The notes: generated by a model not told the origin, from the sequence alone. 64,000 nucleotides of DNA from Pegoplata infirma (GCA_963921195.1 OY992539.1:207890035-207954034); one strand, 5' to 3'. Shown: positions 10,801 through 22,345, counted from the stretch's first letter. Numbers and translations: made by a program.

Positions 10801-11240
10801 AACTTATTGTTAGAATGGTGTCGTGAAACATTTTTGTAACCCGCTACGAAATGGCGGCCACAGTGGGCTTTAGCTACTTCTGACAATTTGTTTACTTAAA
10901 AACTAAAAAATTTTACGACAATTTATTTTGAGACGTTTTTCTTGTATATAGAAAAATTCTACAAAACAACTAGGCCCTACTATGGGCGCCATTTTGTATT
11001 AAAAAAAGCAGTGGCCTCGGTGTTTCCCTTTAGAAATAGTTAAAGTTTCTGATAATTTTTTTCTCATATAAAATGTCTTAGATTCTGATAAATTTTCCAT
11101 AAAGAAAATGTCTCAAAATCTGGGAACACTGTGTACGCCAAAACAAAATGGCGCAAAACGTAGTGCTTTGTTGTTTGGTGATAATTCAGAGACATTTTAC
11201 GTTCAAAATTTTTTTTTAGTACAAAAATTACTTAAATAAG
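10800..11240. repeat. Degenerate repeat with three PBS-like motifs
   Basis: ACGAAATGGCGGCCACAG (about 10848), GGCCCTACTATGGGCGCCA (about 10973-10991) and ACAAAATGGCGCAAAACG (about 11142) alternate in orientation at about 130-170-bp spacing. They are separated by TCTCAAAATCTGGGAAC-like phrases. Same family as 5900-6400. Confidence 0.45.
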
Positions 11241-11937
11241 TTTTGTAGTTAAGATGAAAATTTTTTAGTTCGATTTTTTGAAATATTTATTACAGTTTTT
11301 GTGCATTTTGGAGGATATTCGTGGATTCGTTCGATTCGAACGTAATCTTTTACTTAAAATATCTTAACCTTAAACCAATTTTAGAATGCATAACCCATAT
11401 TTATATTATAAATCTAATATTTTATTAAAAATGCTTGTTTTATTAATTTCCTTCTTATATTTATGTATTTGTTTGTGGTTTAACCACATATTTTTTTTGG
11501 AAATTTTTAAATGTAAAGTTGATTTTTTTTTTTGTGTTTTAGTAATAAATTTTATAATTAAAAATTCCGTTTCAAATTGTATTCCAATTTATATTTCAAA
11601 TTCTATTTCAAAAAAGTTTTTTCTATATATTTGCTGTTAAACCATAAAATCCACAAAACATTTGTCACCTAAAATTTAGTTTTATTTTCATTTTATAACC
11701 TCAATCAATATTGTGAGTTGAAATTAGACAATTTTACAAAATGAACATCATTTTAAACGAAATAAAAACAAAACCTTACTACATCAGCATTGTCGTCATC
11801 ATCATCATTATTATTATTACTATTTTGAAATACAAGAGTAACCGCACTATTATCATCAACATCACTTCTAATCATTATCATTATATAAAATAACAAAATT
11901 TATTTTAGGTTTTTATACACCCACCTACAATTAATGA
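11241..11937. other. No gene seen; short ATC/ATT microsatellite
   Basis: CATCATCATCATTATTATTATT at 11797-11818 and related imperfect repeats to about 11885. The 84-codon frame at 11386-11640 is composed almost only of AT-rich codons and has no recognisable domain. Confidence 0.4.
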
Positions 11938-12262
11938 TCTAGGGTAAATATAAGTTTGTCATTCCGTTTGTAACTTATCGAAATATCAGTGCGGGATCTA
12001 CTAATGTTTGTCTGTTGAAATGGCAATCGCATCCAAAATATTAAACAGATATTATGCAAACTTAACATATTTACTTGTTATGGTCCCGAACAGTTTGATA
12101 TTGCATTTTAGCAATATCGGTTCAGCGGTTCCAAAGTTATAAACGAAATTGTGAGGACAACTCGAAAATTTTGATACATTCAGCATAACCTAAAAATACA
12201 AAATACTTTAATGTGTCTGCTGGTTGTCATATGTTAACAGAATTGTATACCGAATGGTATTT
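11938..12262 (-). mobile_element. DINE-B fragment, minus orientation
   Basis: Reads TAAGTTTGTCATTCCGTTTG, CATCGAAATATC-like, then the inverse of the B body (GCGGTTCCAAAGTTATAAACG, AACCTAAAAATACAAAATAC, CCGAATGGTATTTAAACAAG). The internal GACGGACATCGC block is deleted. It abuts the next B copy head to head at 12263. Confidence 0.7.
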
Positions 12263-13494
12263 AAACAAGTAAAAAAGTTAAATTCGGCCTGGCCGAATGT
12301 AGTGATACCCTCCACAATTTCAAAAAGATTATTGCAAAAAACTTTTTTTAAAAGGAAATTATTTTGAAAAAAAAAAAATTAAATTTGAAAAAAAAATTTC
12401 CGCGAAAAAAAATTTTGGTAAAAAAAATCCGCGATTTTTTTCCTTTTTTGTCAAAAAATATGTTCGTACTTGTTTAAATACCATTTGGTGTTCAATTATG
12501 TTCACATATGTAACCAGAAGCCGAATTAAAGCATTTTGTATATTTAGATTATGTTGAATGTACTGAAATTTTTGAGGTGTGCTTACATTTTCGTTCATAA
12601 CTTTAGAACCGCTGAACCGATATCGCTCAAATGCAATACCAAACTTCTCGGGGAACTTCCAATAACTATGTTAAGTTTCAGTCATCACTGTGCAATATTT
12701 TGTCCGTGATACTATTTTCCACAGATTTCCTAAAATGTCTTAAAATCGATCGGGCATCATGAATATATATTAGGGTGGGGCGATTTGAACATCTTAATGG
12801 GCGCTTCGCGTTTCTGATTCTTGGGATTGTACTGAGCAAAAAAGTCAACTAGACCATACGTCTACGGTGAAAATCGAGCCTCCCGATTTTGACTTGAAGT
12901 TTTTTCTCAGACTTTATTTTTTTGGAAAATTTGCAAATTTTCTTGGGCTCATATTTCGTAAACTATTTGAAATTTTGACTTATTTTCAAAAGTAAAGTTG
13001 TAGCTATTGTCTCGGGCTACAATTTTTCTGAACATATTACCTAGAAAAAACTTCGTTCTCATGGTCAAAAATTCGAAAATGTAGAAAATTCACCACTTTT
13101 TGTAATTTTTTTTGGATATTTTGGCCTATAACAGCCAAACCATTGAGATTTTCGATCCAATACTAAGACAAAAATTGTAGCCAAGACAATAGTTAAGAAC
13201 TCTCTAGTACATCGTAAAAGCATTAGAATGCTCCTTCAGGCAGTTTTGGCCTTGTGAAAGTGCAAATTTTTTGTGAAAATATTGATAAATTACCATTTTC
13301 AGTTGTTCATAACGCAAAATCATAAAAATGTTCTATTTCTTATTGTTTCCACTTTTTTTATCCAAAAATATAATGTTTTTTTTTTGTTTTGTTCAATATT
13401 TATTTTGAAAGTTCATTTAAAGTACAAAGTAATTGTATTGGTACAGACAAGGTATAAATCAAGAAGAATTCCAATTTAGTGTATTTTTCATTCA

Positions 13495-13611
13495 AAGATT
13501 GCCTTCCAAATCTTTACGAGATTCCATACGAGGCGCTTTCTTTCGGCCTTCAGATACAGATGCCATTATACCTTCACGGTTTTTGTCGATTGAGCGCTTA
13601 GCAACACTAGC
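13495..13611 (-). pseudogene. Possible 39-codon coding remnant in the long-TIR element
   Basis: On the minus strand, between two stops, this reads RSIDKNREGIMASVSEGRKK followed by a short tail with RMESRKDLEGNL and a stop. Its composition (many charged residues, G, S, A codons) is unlike the AT-rich noise around it. I do not recognise the protein. It may be a captured exon fragment or a piece of a lost transposase. No start codon or splice sites could be established. Confidence 0.3.
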
Positions 13612-14120
13612 TCAAAATAATACATTAGTAGACTTACAAATTTTTTTTTGCTAATGCTGGTTATCTAACTTTTAGCAAATTTTTATTTGAGATTAGCATG
13701 TTAGCAAAAATATCTTGTAAACTTCATTTAGCGCATTAGCAATTTTAAACAAAATTTTAATTAATTTTTTTTGCTAGATTTAAAATTGAGTCGACCAAAT
13801 TTTTACAAGCTTTTTTGCTGATATTAGCAAAATAAATGGTAAATTTTTTTTTATTTTCAGAAAACTTAAAATGGCGCTATCTCGGAAACTAAGCCAGATA
13901 GAGCAAAATGGAGGCCATTTTTGGTTCTCGGGTTCATAGTATCGCCGGTCCTCTTCACATGTGTGGACCCTAATGGGCCCTAACTTTGGATCCAAACAAG
14001 TTAGCATTCCCGAAAATTTTAAAATGCTTATATCTCGGTAAATATTGCCGACACAACAAAAAGTCCGAAAGCATTTTTGTAGCTCTCAACACGTAGAACA
14101 AGACCGCAAAATAGTCAAAA

Positions 14121-15239
14121 GCTCTCCGAGTAATATTTTTGAAGTTATCGAGGTTTTTAATTCTCAAGACCCCAGGGGTCCCCTATAATCACGTAACTAA
14201 GCAAGTTAGAGCGAAACGGACACAAATTTTGGATCAAAAACTATGACGATTTTTAAGTAACCCAACTAGGTCTAGGCCCATCGGGGTCTGGACCTATCGG
14301 GTCCGAACCCAATGGGGTCCTCAGATGTGTATGAACTAAGTTCAAAAAAAAAAAATTAGTTAACTAATTTTTGGCAAAACATTTTTGCTAACGAGTGTAC
14401 TGATCATTTCATAGTTATATGAGCAGTATTTGCTGAGTTATTTGAGCCTTCAGTAAGTCTTAGTAACACCTTAAGAATATTAGTAATATTCTTGAGCTGA
14501 TATTAAAGACTGGCGCCCTCTAGGAGTCAGTAGAAGAACTAAATTTGTTTTATCTCTATATTATAAAGTCTCTGGTGATCGTTAACAATAAACTGACAAA
14601 AATGCGTTAAATGAACTTAAAACAATACAAGAATAAAAAATAAGAAATAAAATAAATAGAATAAAATAAATAAATATATAGCTCTCCGAGTAATATTTTT
14701 GAAGTTATCGAGGTTTTTAATTCTCAAGACCCCAGGGGTCCCCTATAATCACGTAACTAAGCAAGTTAGAGCGAAACGGACACAAATTTTGGATCAAAAA
14801 CTATGACGATTTTTAGGTAACCCAACTAGGTCTAGGCCCATCGGGGTCTGGACCTATCGGGTCCGAACCCAATGGGGTCCTCAGATGTGTATGAACTAAG
14901 TTCAAAAAAAAAAATTAGTTAACTAATTTTTGGCAAAACATTTTTGCTAACGAGTGTACTGATCATTTCATAGTTATATGAGCAGTATTTGCTGAGTTAT
15001 TTGAGCCTTCAGTAAGTCTTAGTAACACCTTAAGAATATTAGTAATATTCTTGAGCTGATATTAAAGACTGGCGCCCTCTAGGAGTCAGTAGAAGAACTA
15101 AATTTGTTTTATCTCTATATTATAAAGTCTCTGGTGATCGTTAACAATAAACTAACAAAAATGCGTTAAATGAACTTAAAACAATACAAGAATAAAATAT
15201 AAGAAATAAAATAAATAGAATAAAATAAATAAATATATA
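14121..15239. repeat. Tandem duplication, 2 x ~560 bp, near identical
   Basis: GCTCTCCGAGTAATATTTTT begins both units, at 14121 and 14681. The second unit ends at 15239. Only a handful of differences are visible (for example TTTAAGTAACCC versus TTTAGGTAACCC, two bases of an A-run, ACTGACAAAA versus ACTAACAAAA). Each unit includes CCCAGGGGTCCCC and ATCGGGTCCGAACCC-like GC-rich patches and an AT-rich end. The duplication is internal to the long-TIR element and recent. Confidence 0.9.
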
Positions 15240-15936
15240 GAATAAAAATATGAAATAGAACATTTTTATTATTTTGCGCTATGAACAACTGAAAATGGTA
15301 ATTTATCAATATTTTCACAAAAAATTTGCACTTTCACAAGGCCAAAACTGCCTGAAGGAGCGTTCCAATGCTTTTGCGATGTACTAAAGAGTTCTTAGCT
15401 ATTGTCTTGGCTACAATTTTTGTCTTAGTATTGGATCGAAAATCTCAATGGTTTGGCTGTTATAGGCCAAAATATCAAAAAAAAAAAATTACAAAAAGTG
15501 GTGAATTTTCTACATTTTCGACTTTTTGACCATGAAAACGTAATATGTTCTAAGTAATATGTTCAAAGAAATTGTAGCCCGAGACAATAGCTACAACTTT
15601 ACTTTTAAAGATAAGTCAAAATTTCAAATAGTTTACGAAATATGAGCCCAAGAAAATTTGCAAATTTTCCAAAAAAAATAAAGTCTGAGAAAAAACTTCA
15701 AGTCAAAATCGGGAGGCTCGATTTTCACCGTAGACGTATGGTCTAGTTGACTTTTTTGCTCAGTACAATCCCAAGAATCAGAAACTCGAAGCGCCCATTA
15801 AGATTTTTTTCCTTCCTTACTAATCGCCCCACCCTAATATATATACTTTATGGTGTCCCAGACCGATATTTCGATGAGTTACAAACGGAATGACAAACTT
15901 ATATATACCCTCTATCGCTAAGTGGAGGGTATAAAA

Positions 15937-16660
15937 AGTACAAAAATATTTTTAAATAAAAAAAAAAATGTCGGGAAATTTTTTTCACCGAAAAAAAATA
16001 TTTTTTGGTGATAATTTTTTTACTTAAAAAATTTTTCTCTAATGTTTTTACTTGAAAAAATTCACTCAACAATTTTTTTTCTTTACATGATAATTTGTTT
16101 TACTTAAAAAACTTCTCTCCAAATTTTTTTACTTAAAACATTCATTTAAACATGTTTTTTTTACGAAAATTTTAATCAAAAACTTTTTTACACATAAAGA
16201 AGTAGTTTCCACATATTTTTTTTTATTTTGAAAAAATTTTTTAAATCAATTTTTTTTACTTAAAAAATTTCTTTCAATTTTTAAAAATTTTAATTTATAA
16301 ATTTCTTTAAATTTTTTTTAATTCATAAATTTTTTTTAATTTATAAATTTTTTTTTTCACTTTAAAAAAGACGATTTAACTCAAAAGTATTTTCACTCAA
16401 AATTATTTCTATACTTTAAAAAAAGTATTTTTTAATTGAAAAGTTTACACTAAATTTTTTTTTTACGAAAAAAAAATTTTTACTCCGAATTTATATATTT
16501 TACTTTTATGACTCAAAAAATTTTTTTTGCTCCAAAATATTTCTTTTACTCAAAAAAACATATTTCACTCAAAATTTTATTACTTAAAATTAGCAAATTT
16601 CACTAGAAAAAATTTATTTCCACTCAAATTTAGTTTTCCCTTAATACTGATTGTACAAGA
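15937..16660. repeat. Degenerate TTTTTTACTTAAAAAATTT minisatellite
   Basis: Repeats of a T-run, ACTTAAAAAA or ACTCAAAAAA, and TTTC at about 25-40-bp spacing fill this stretch. It follows directly after a DINE 3' end. No coding; frames here are products of the repeat. Confidence 0.55.
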
Positions 16661-17370
16661 TGGAGGGTATTCACTGATTCGTCTACGCCAAATTATTTTC
16701 AACTGGATTTTTTTTACGTTTTTCTGCTAGTTTTAGGTTAGTTTTATTCGTATAATCAGTAGTTTTTCATAATAAAAAGCATCTTTTAGTTTAGAACATC
16801 AAGCATTTAATCATTGTCACAAAACTCTTACAAAATTATACAATGAGATGTGTGTGAATACACATTAGGGGGATATTTAGATGGGAAGAGGTAAATTTTA
16901 TGAAGATCTTCAGATGAACATGTTTCACAAAGTAGTCGTGGAGCTCGATAGAGTTTTGAGTTTTTCTATATAAACAGTTATTTAGGAAAATTAATTTGAT
17001 TAAATTAAAACTAAAAAATGAATCATTTTATAAGGAAAAAAGATATTAAAACCAAGCAGAAAAAACTTTAAAATAAATATAAAACAGTTTCATATTAAAA
17101 TAATGATTTTTTAATTTTATTTTTTCAAATATTTCATTTGGCAGTGAAAATGGTTTTAATTGTGTCGTTAAAACATCATGGAATGAAATTTTTTAAATTA
17201 AATATATCTTCATAGTAAAATTTGATATACAGTTTTAAAAAATCAGAAAATAAAACTGTTCAACCTAAAATTAAGCATGAAACAATGTTGTTTTAATAAC
17301 AAAACATTCAAATTTGAATTTGTAACGAACTTAAACTGCTTTATATTAAATTTAAAATAAACCATTGAGA
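16661..17370. other. No gene or repeat structure seen
   Basis: AT-rich sequence. A GGAGGGTATTCACTGATTCG patch at 16671 resembles GGAGGATATTCGTGGATTCG at 11309, so the left edge may be an old repeat end. Confidence 0.35.
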
Positions 17371-17500
17371 GTTTGAAATTCGGCTGGGCTAAATCTTTTA
17401 TACCCTTCAAAACGTAAAAAAAAAATCCAGATGCGTTTTTTTTGGGGGGGGGGGGGGTTTGGTAGGGGACGTTGGGGGACACCTTGACCACTTCCGATGT
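17371..17500 (+). mobile_element. DINE-A 5' fragment
   Basis: GAAATTCGGCTGGGCTAAATC, TTTTATACCCTTC, then a T8-G14 homopolymer junction (about 17436-17458) and GGGGACGTTGGGGGACACC. Its right end pairs inverted with 18575-18690, so the two fragments may flank one rearranged copy. Confidence 0.6.
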
Positions 17501-17572
17501 TTTTTTTTTAAATTAATTTATAATGATTCTAGCAATTAATTAATCTAATTAATCGTTACTAATATAATTCTT

Positions 17573-17790
17573 TTAGGCACGATACAGTCCAAAATAAAAG
17601 AGCAAGACTTCCGAAGTTTGGAATATGTCTTATAGTCATAGGCTGGTTAAGTTCTAAAATGGACAAAATCGGACCAAGGGGAAAAAAGTTCCCCCTTGGA
17701 GAACTAAACCAACCTCAGAAAAACCTCCATTTTTGCAGGGTTTTTGGTACTTTTGTTAAGCAAATGCAACATTTTTGTGTCACAAGAAGT
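17573..17790 (-). mobile_element. DINE-A middle fragment
   Basis: Minus-strand match to the A-family middle: TTGGTTTAGTTCTCCAAGGG, ACTTTTTTCCCC, TTGGTCCGATTTTG, AACTTAACCAGC, then CTCTTTTATTTTGGACTG. It stops where the GACG microsatellite would begin. Confidence 0.7.
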
Positions 17791-17830
17791 TAAAAATCGA
17801 GTTGTGGAGTCAGCGGATAAAAAAAGTAAA

Positions 17831-18530
17831 AACAAGTAGGAGTGTTAAATTCGGCTGTGCCAAATCTTTTATACCCTCCAACATGCAAAAAAATAAAATT
17901 GCAGGGTCGTATTATTTTTTTTTGGGGGGGGGGTCGGTAGTGGTAATTGGGGGGTGGGGGGCAAATTTAATCTCGAATATGTGTTTAAAAATTAATTTTT
18001 ATACTTTTTGCACTAAATAAATAAAAGTATATCATGATTTAAAAAATATATATATTCCACTCCCATACATAAAAGGGGGGGACGAACCAAAAAAACGGCA
18101 TTTTCTAATTGTCAGGGTCCAAATGCAGAACGTCTTGTACCATAAAAATGTTGCATTTGCTAAACAAAAACACAAAGAATCGTGTAAAAAATATATATTT
18201 TTTAGAGGTTGGTTTAGTTCTTCAAGGGGGAACTTCTTTCCCCATGGTCCGATTTTGCTCATTTACGAACTTAACCTGCCTAGGAACATAAGACATATTC
18301 GTGCCAAATGCCGTGAGTGTAGCTCTTTTATTTTGGACTGTATCGTGTTAACTACAGACGGACAGACATACGGACAGACGGACGGACGGACATCGCTAGA
18401 ATGTTGTAGAATCGATCACTGATCATAAATATATATACTTTATGGGGTCCTAGACCGATATTTTGATGCGTTACACACGGAATGACAAAGTGAGTATACC
18501 CCCATACTGTAGTTGGAGGGTATAAAAAGT
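17831..18530 (+). mobile_element. DINE-A, full-length-looking copy
   Basis: Begins AACAAGTAGGAGTGTTAAAT followed by CGGCTGTGCC and TTTTATACCCTCC. Contains the T/G homopolymer block (17911-17962), the GGTTTAGTTCTTCAAGGGG block and TTTTGGACTGTATCGTG, then (GACGGACA)n and GACATCGCTAGAATG. Ends TATATACTTTATGGGGTCC, GCGTTACACACGGAATG and GGAGGGTATAAAAAG. The TATACCCTCC and GGAGGGTATA ends are inverse. About 700 bp, no coding. Matches the architecture of DINE-1/mini-me elements (established for Diptera). Confidence 0.85.
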
Positions 18531-18534
18531 TTGA

Positions 18535-18690
18535 GCCGTCCTCTTTTGTGGGCGGGAATATAAAAATGTATTTTAATAATGATTAATTGGATTAAGTAAT
18601 TGCAAGAATCATAATAAATAAATTTTATAAAACCTACGGTAAGGAGGGAAGGTGTCCCCCATCGTCTCTCACCAAACCAAAATTTTATTT
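18535..18690 (-). mobile_element. DINE-A 5'-side fragment
   Basis: Contains GTGGGCGGG and, at the right, GGTGTCCCCCATCGTCTC and CACCAAACC, the inverse of the A-family GGTTTGGT...GACG...GGGGACACC block. It pairs with 17440-17560 as an inverted repeat. Confidence 0.55.
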
Positions 18691-18699
18691 GTTATGTGT

Positions 18700-18956
18700 T
18701 AAAATTATCGGACTTAGCTAAAATTTAATTTAAATAGAATATTGTCTCAAGCTCTATGAAGGGATCAGTGAAAAAAAATTTTAGGTATTTTTTAATTTTT
18801 TAACTGTATGAAAAAACTAGCATTTTTTGAAGATGTCAAATAGCGATATTTTAAAAATCATTCGACCTATTTTAATTTTTTTTTCGTGTTCAGATTAATT
18901 TTTTTTTTATTTTCGTGTTCAGCGCATCAAAATTAATAAATATATTGTACCGCAAG
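18700..18956 (-). repeat. Module of the GCGCCC/AAAGTTTTGGA foldback family
   Basis: TTGTCTCAAGCTCTATGAAGG (about 18750) and AAATCATTCGACCTATTTTAA (about 18857) match inverted modules at 10100-10300 and 42600-42760. It is interrupted at 18957 by the next element. Confidence 0.55.
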
Positions 18957-19268
18957 ACATAGTCTCTGGTGTCACTCGCCGATCTTTATGGAACTAGGTT
19001 TATTTTGTAGAGCAGGAAAAATAAAGGAACACGAATTTTTTTATTGGCCCAAATTCATATTTAGGGGGTGAAAATGACGGAAAATATTTTATTCAGTTTT
19101 TTTTTGTTTATCTCCTATACTATGCAAATAAACCTAGTCATGTTTTATACCAAATGAAAGGCCTTTGGAAAATATATCTTCCTGTGCAAAGAACCCCCTA
19201 AGACGTTCTAAACAACATATGCAAATTTCATGAAGATCGGAGGGTGACTCCAGGGAGACTCTCCTTGT
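18957..19268. mobile_element. ACAAGGGAAG foldback MITE, copy 3 (shortened)
   Basis: AGTCTCTGGTGTCACTCGCC and GATCTTTATGGAACTAGG at the left face GAAGATCGGAGGGTGACTCC and GGGAGACTCTCCTTGT at the right. About 300 bp of the centre found in copies 1 and 2 is missing. Confidence 0.65.
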
Positions 19269-20336
19269 CAGTATTGTATCGATACGATTTCTTCGTGAAA
19301 GACAAATTTTTTTCTTTCCTCTTCCCTGTGGGTGCTCAATATTCGTTCATTTGTATTTTCTCAGTTAGCTGATTTCACAGATATCCTCCAGAAAATCTTT
19401 AATTTCGGCACAGTTCCTTTTTGATAAAATACATCAACCCTGACGAGTAATTCGTTATTTAATGTTTTCTGACAATATTTTGAATAGGTTTGCTTGCATT
19501 CATTAGTTTGCTTTACTCTCCCTAGACTAGTGCGGGGTTTCGCTATTTGATTTGGAATCTGGTCCTTGCTTGGGCGCCATTTGCTAGAAAATTTTTTAAG
19601 TAAATTCTTCCATTTTCTTAATTTGTTTAAACTGAACTAAAAACGAAACTGCGGTTTTCGAAATTACTGTTGATTGAGAAGCTCATCCATACTTGGTTGG
19701 ATTTAAAACACACGACACCAATTAATATTTTCCAATCGATCAGTTCTTCTCTAAAATGGTGCATATTATTTCAGAAATGAATATTTGGGATAAATAAGGA
19801 CATGTTCTGATAATGGCAGAAGTCTTGTATAGCAACCGAAGATGATTCTGATTCTAAAATTTAGGGGCCTTAAATCAGATTCAAATGCACTGACAAATGT
19901 GTTTATCAAATGGCGCATGTGACCCATTCTACCCTAAGTGTTTTCATAAACTCACTTCTCAATTAACTGAACATTTTTACACTTAACCCCTTGAGCACAG
20001 GTCTCTTTTTTTGTATGTTTAATCTTCTACGTTTATGTGGGTCAAATATAACCTCCTTGGACGACAAACAGACTATGATTTTTTTTTTTTTTAATTTTTT
20101 AGAATTCAAAATCAGACGATTTTTTAATCGTAGTAAATAATTTTATCCCTAATACTTTCTTACACATACAATAAAATATAAACACACATACATTCATACA
20201 TTTATAATCAACAATTGTGTATAACATTAGTAAATATTAGTAAAACTCTTCAACGGGATACATTTTTTTTATTATACTTAACAACTATACAAAATCCGAC
20301 CTAAAATACAGAAAACTTTTATGTAAACTGTGTTAT
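19269..20336. other. No gene recognised; more complex sequence
   Basis: Slightly less repetitive than its surroundings (for example 19320-19560), with one GGGCGCCATTTGC motif at 19566. No open frame long enough or with a recognisable domain. Could hold unique intergenic or intronic DNA. Confidence 0.35.
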
Positions 20337-20338
20337 AA

Positions 20339-20660
20339 AGCGTTTAGACTGACAGTGCTCTGTATTTCATTAATTTGAATTAGGTATTACCAACCAGAAT
20401 GAGTATTTTTGGGTTAATACTTCTACAAATTACACTGTCATTGATATATATTTTTTGTAGCATATCTTAAGGCTTATAAAAACACAATTTTTCCAATTTT
20501 TTTAGTGTTGCGGGATAAGACAATAAAATAATAAAGAAAAACTGTCAAATTTCTCTTCAAACCGATATGTAATTTGATGTCGTTTATGAATCGTCAATTG
20601 TTTTCGTGTTACGTGATGATCCACCTGATCATTAATGTATCCGAGTCAATCTAAACGCTT
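20339..20660. mobile_element. 322-bp MITE with TA duplication
   Basis: Ends AAGCGTTTAGACTGAC and the near-inverse GTCAATCTAAACGCTT, flanked by TA at 20337-20338 and 20661-20662. No coding. TA target and short length suggest mobilisation by a Tc1/mariner-like transposase (inference). Confidence 0.75.
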
Positions 20661-21110
20661 TACAACCTATATTACACAAATGTAGTTAGTATGTATTTGT
20701 AATGCTGTCTATGTATATCTGCATTGTGTATTTCTGTATGTATTTGTGTTCCTATATGTGTTTAAGTATTTATCTTTGTGTGAGTTTATCTCATCAAATT
20801 CTACCATAAACAATTAGTGAGTATATATATTTGAAAAGAGACAGATAGTTGTCATGCAAAATAATCATTTATAAACTTTAGGAAAACTAAATACTTTCTT
20901 AAGAGCTTTATGGGTTTTTTCTTATGTATTTATATTATTTCCTTTTTGTCGTTATTTTTTTTTGTGGGATGTAACACATTTTATAAATAATGGATTAGAT
21001 TAAGAAATAAAATCTAAGATTTTTTTTAAAGATTTTTTGAGGTTTAATTTTAATTTTTTTTTGGTAGAAAGTATTTAAGCTTTAAGGGGAGAAAAATTTT
21101 GAAGATACAA
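20661..21110. other. No gene; TG/TA-rich low complexity
   Basis: TATGTATTTGT-type simple sequence at about 20690-20790, then AT-rich DNA. Confidence 0.4.
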
Positions 21111-21640
21111 GAAGTTTTCCATTAGAAAAGTTTTCCGATTTTCATATTTTTCTTAAAATTTTTTTATCAGATTCTGCGAAATTTTTACTAAAGTAAAATA
21201 TTTTTAGAGATTTTTCGTATAGTAAAATTTTCAGATTCTGGTACACTTTTTCTATAGAAAAAATCTAGGATACTGAGACGTTAATTCTATAGAAAAGATT
21301 TCAGATTTTTAGATGTTAAGACGATCATCGATAATTCAGTATACGGTGCGTATAATTATTGTATTATACCGTATATAATTTATAATGATGATATTACCTA
21401 GTAAAATTTATAGTACATGCAAATGTATGGTTAAATGATGATAAAATAGAAAAATGGACACCACAAAATAAACTCGGAAGAATTCTTAAATCCTGAAACA
21501 CTTTTTCTGTTGGAAAATTCACAGATTATGAACACTTTTTCTATAGAATAAAACCTAAAGATTGTGAGACATTTTTTCTATGGAAAAATCTCTGTTTTGT
21601 AAGAACATTTTTGGAGAGAAACTTTTTTAGACTCTTACAC
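21111..21640. repeat. Degenerate TCTATAGAAAA / GATTCTGAGAC repeat
   Basis: Phrases such as TTTTTCTATAGAAAAAATC and GATTCTGGTACAC recur at about 40-60-bp spacing. It resembles 3280-3850 and 7130-7446. A TTCAGTATACGGTGCGTATAA sequence at 21336-21356 is the inverse of one at 25080-25130 (see findings). Confidence 0.45.
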
Positions 21641-21719
21641 ACAAAAAAAAACCTTTTCAAATTACGAGAAAAAGTCTCGTAATCCCATTATACCAATATT
21701 TGACAGTTTTCCTAGTTTT

Positions 21720-22340
21720 TTAAAAAACAAATTTGGATCGAAATTTACATTTTTTTTTTTTTTGTAATTTAACATTTTTTTTGGAATTTTACAAATTTCT
21801 AAGACAATTTTACAAAAAAAAATCTAGTAAATTTAAGAGAATTCCTTGTAAGTTTTATTGCGCCAAAAAAAAATGTAATTTTAAAAATTGGAAGTAGGAA
21901 AATTTTTTGTAAAATTACGAAACCTCCTTATAAATTTTATCGCGTCAATAAATTGTAAATGTGTAATTTTATTGGTAAAAAACTTGTAAAATTACAAAAT
22001 TATTAGTAAAAAGCTTGTAAAATTACTAGGAATTCTCGTCGAATAGGACGTAGCAAAAAAAAGGTCAAAAACTTTTCTTGTAATTTTACAAAGTTTTTTT
22101 TTTAGTAATTTTGAATACGAAATTTCTAGTAAAAATTTCGAGATTTTTTGTAATTTTACAAGCTTTTTACCAATAAAATTTGTAAATTTACAACTTTTTT
22201 TGATGCAATAAAACATACAAGGGGTTCTCGTGAATTTACTAGTTTTTTTTTGTAAAAAAAACTTGGAAATTTGTAAAATTACAAAAAAAATTGTTAAATT
22301 ACAAAGAAGAATGTAAATTTCGATCAAAAACTTGTGTTTT
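21720..22340. mobile_element. Palindromic AT-rich element
   Basis: GGATCGAAATTTACATT and TTGTAATTTAACA at the left recur inverted at 22290-22330. The whole stretch is built from GTAAAATTACAA-type alternations with several inner mirror copies. No coding; the 111-codon minus frame is a product of the repeat. Confidence 0.65.
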
Positions 22341-22345
22341 TGCTG

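Larger units (their letters stand above)
12770..15837. mobile_element. Long-TIR foldback element inserted in DINE-B
   Basis: Ends TTAGGGTGGGGCGATT and the inverse, with arms of about 570 bp (12770-about 13335 and about 15255-15837) that match closely over blocks such as GGGCGCTTCG, CTAGACCATACGTCTACGG and TTTGGCCTATAACAGCC. It lies in the TATATATA of the DINE 3' part; TA-repeat flanks make the duplication ambiguous (2 to 8 bp). The 1.9-kb core holds a 560-bp tandem duplication and one small coding-like remnant, but no transposase. Superfamily unassigned. Confidence 0.8.
12264..15936 (+). mobile_element. DINE-B copy split by the 3.07-kb long-TIR element
   Basis: The 5' part is 12264-12769 (AACAAGTAAAAAAGTTAAAT, then CGGCCTGGCCG, up to ATCATGAATATATA). 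The 3' part is 15838-15936 (TATATATACTTTATGG, TATTTCGATGAGTTACAAAC, ending GTGGAGGGTATAAAAAG). Joined, they match the uninterrupted B copies, which shows that 12770-15837 is a later insertion. Confidence 0.8.
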
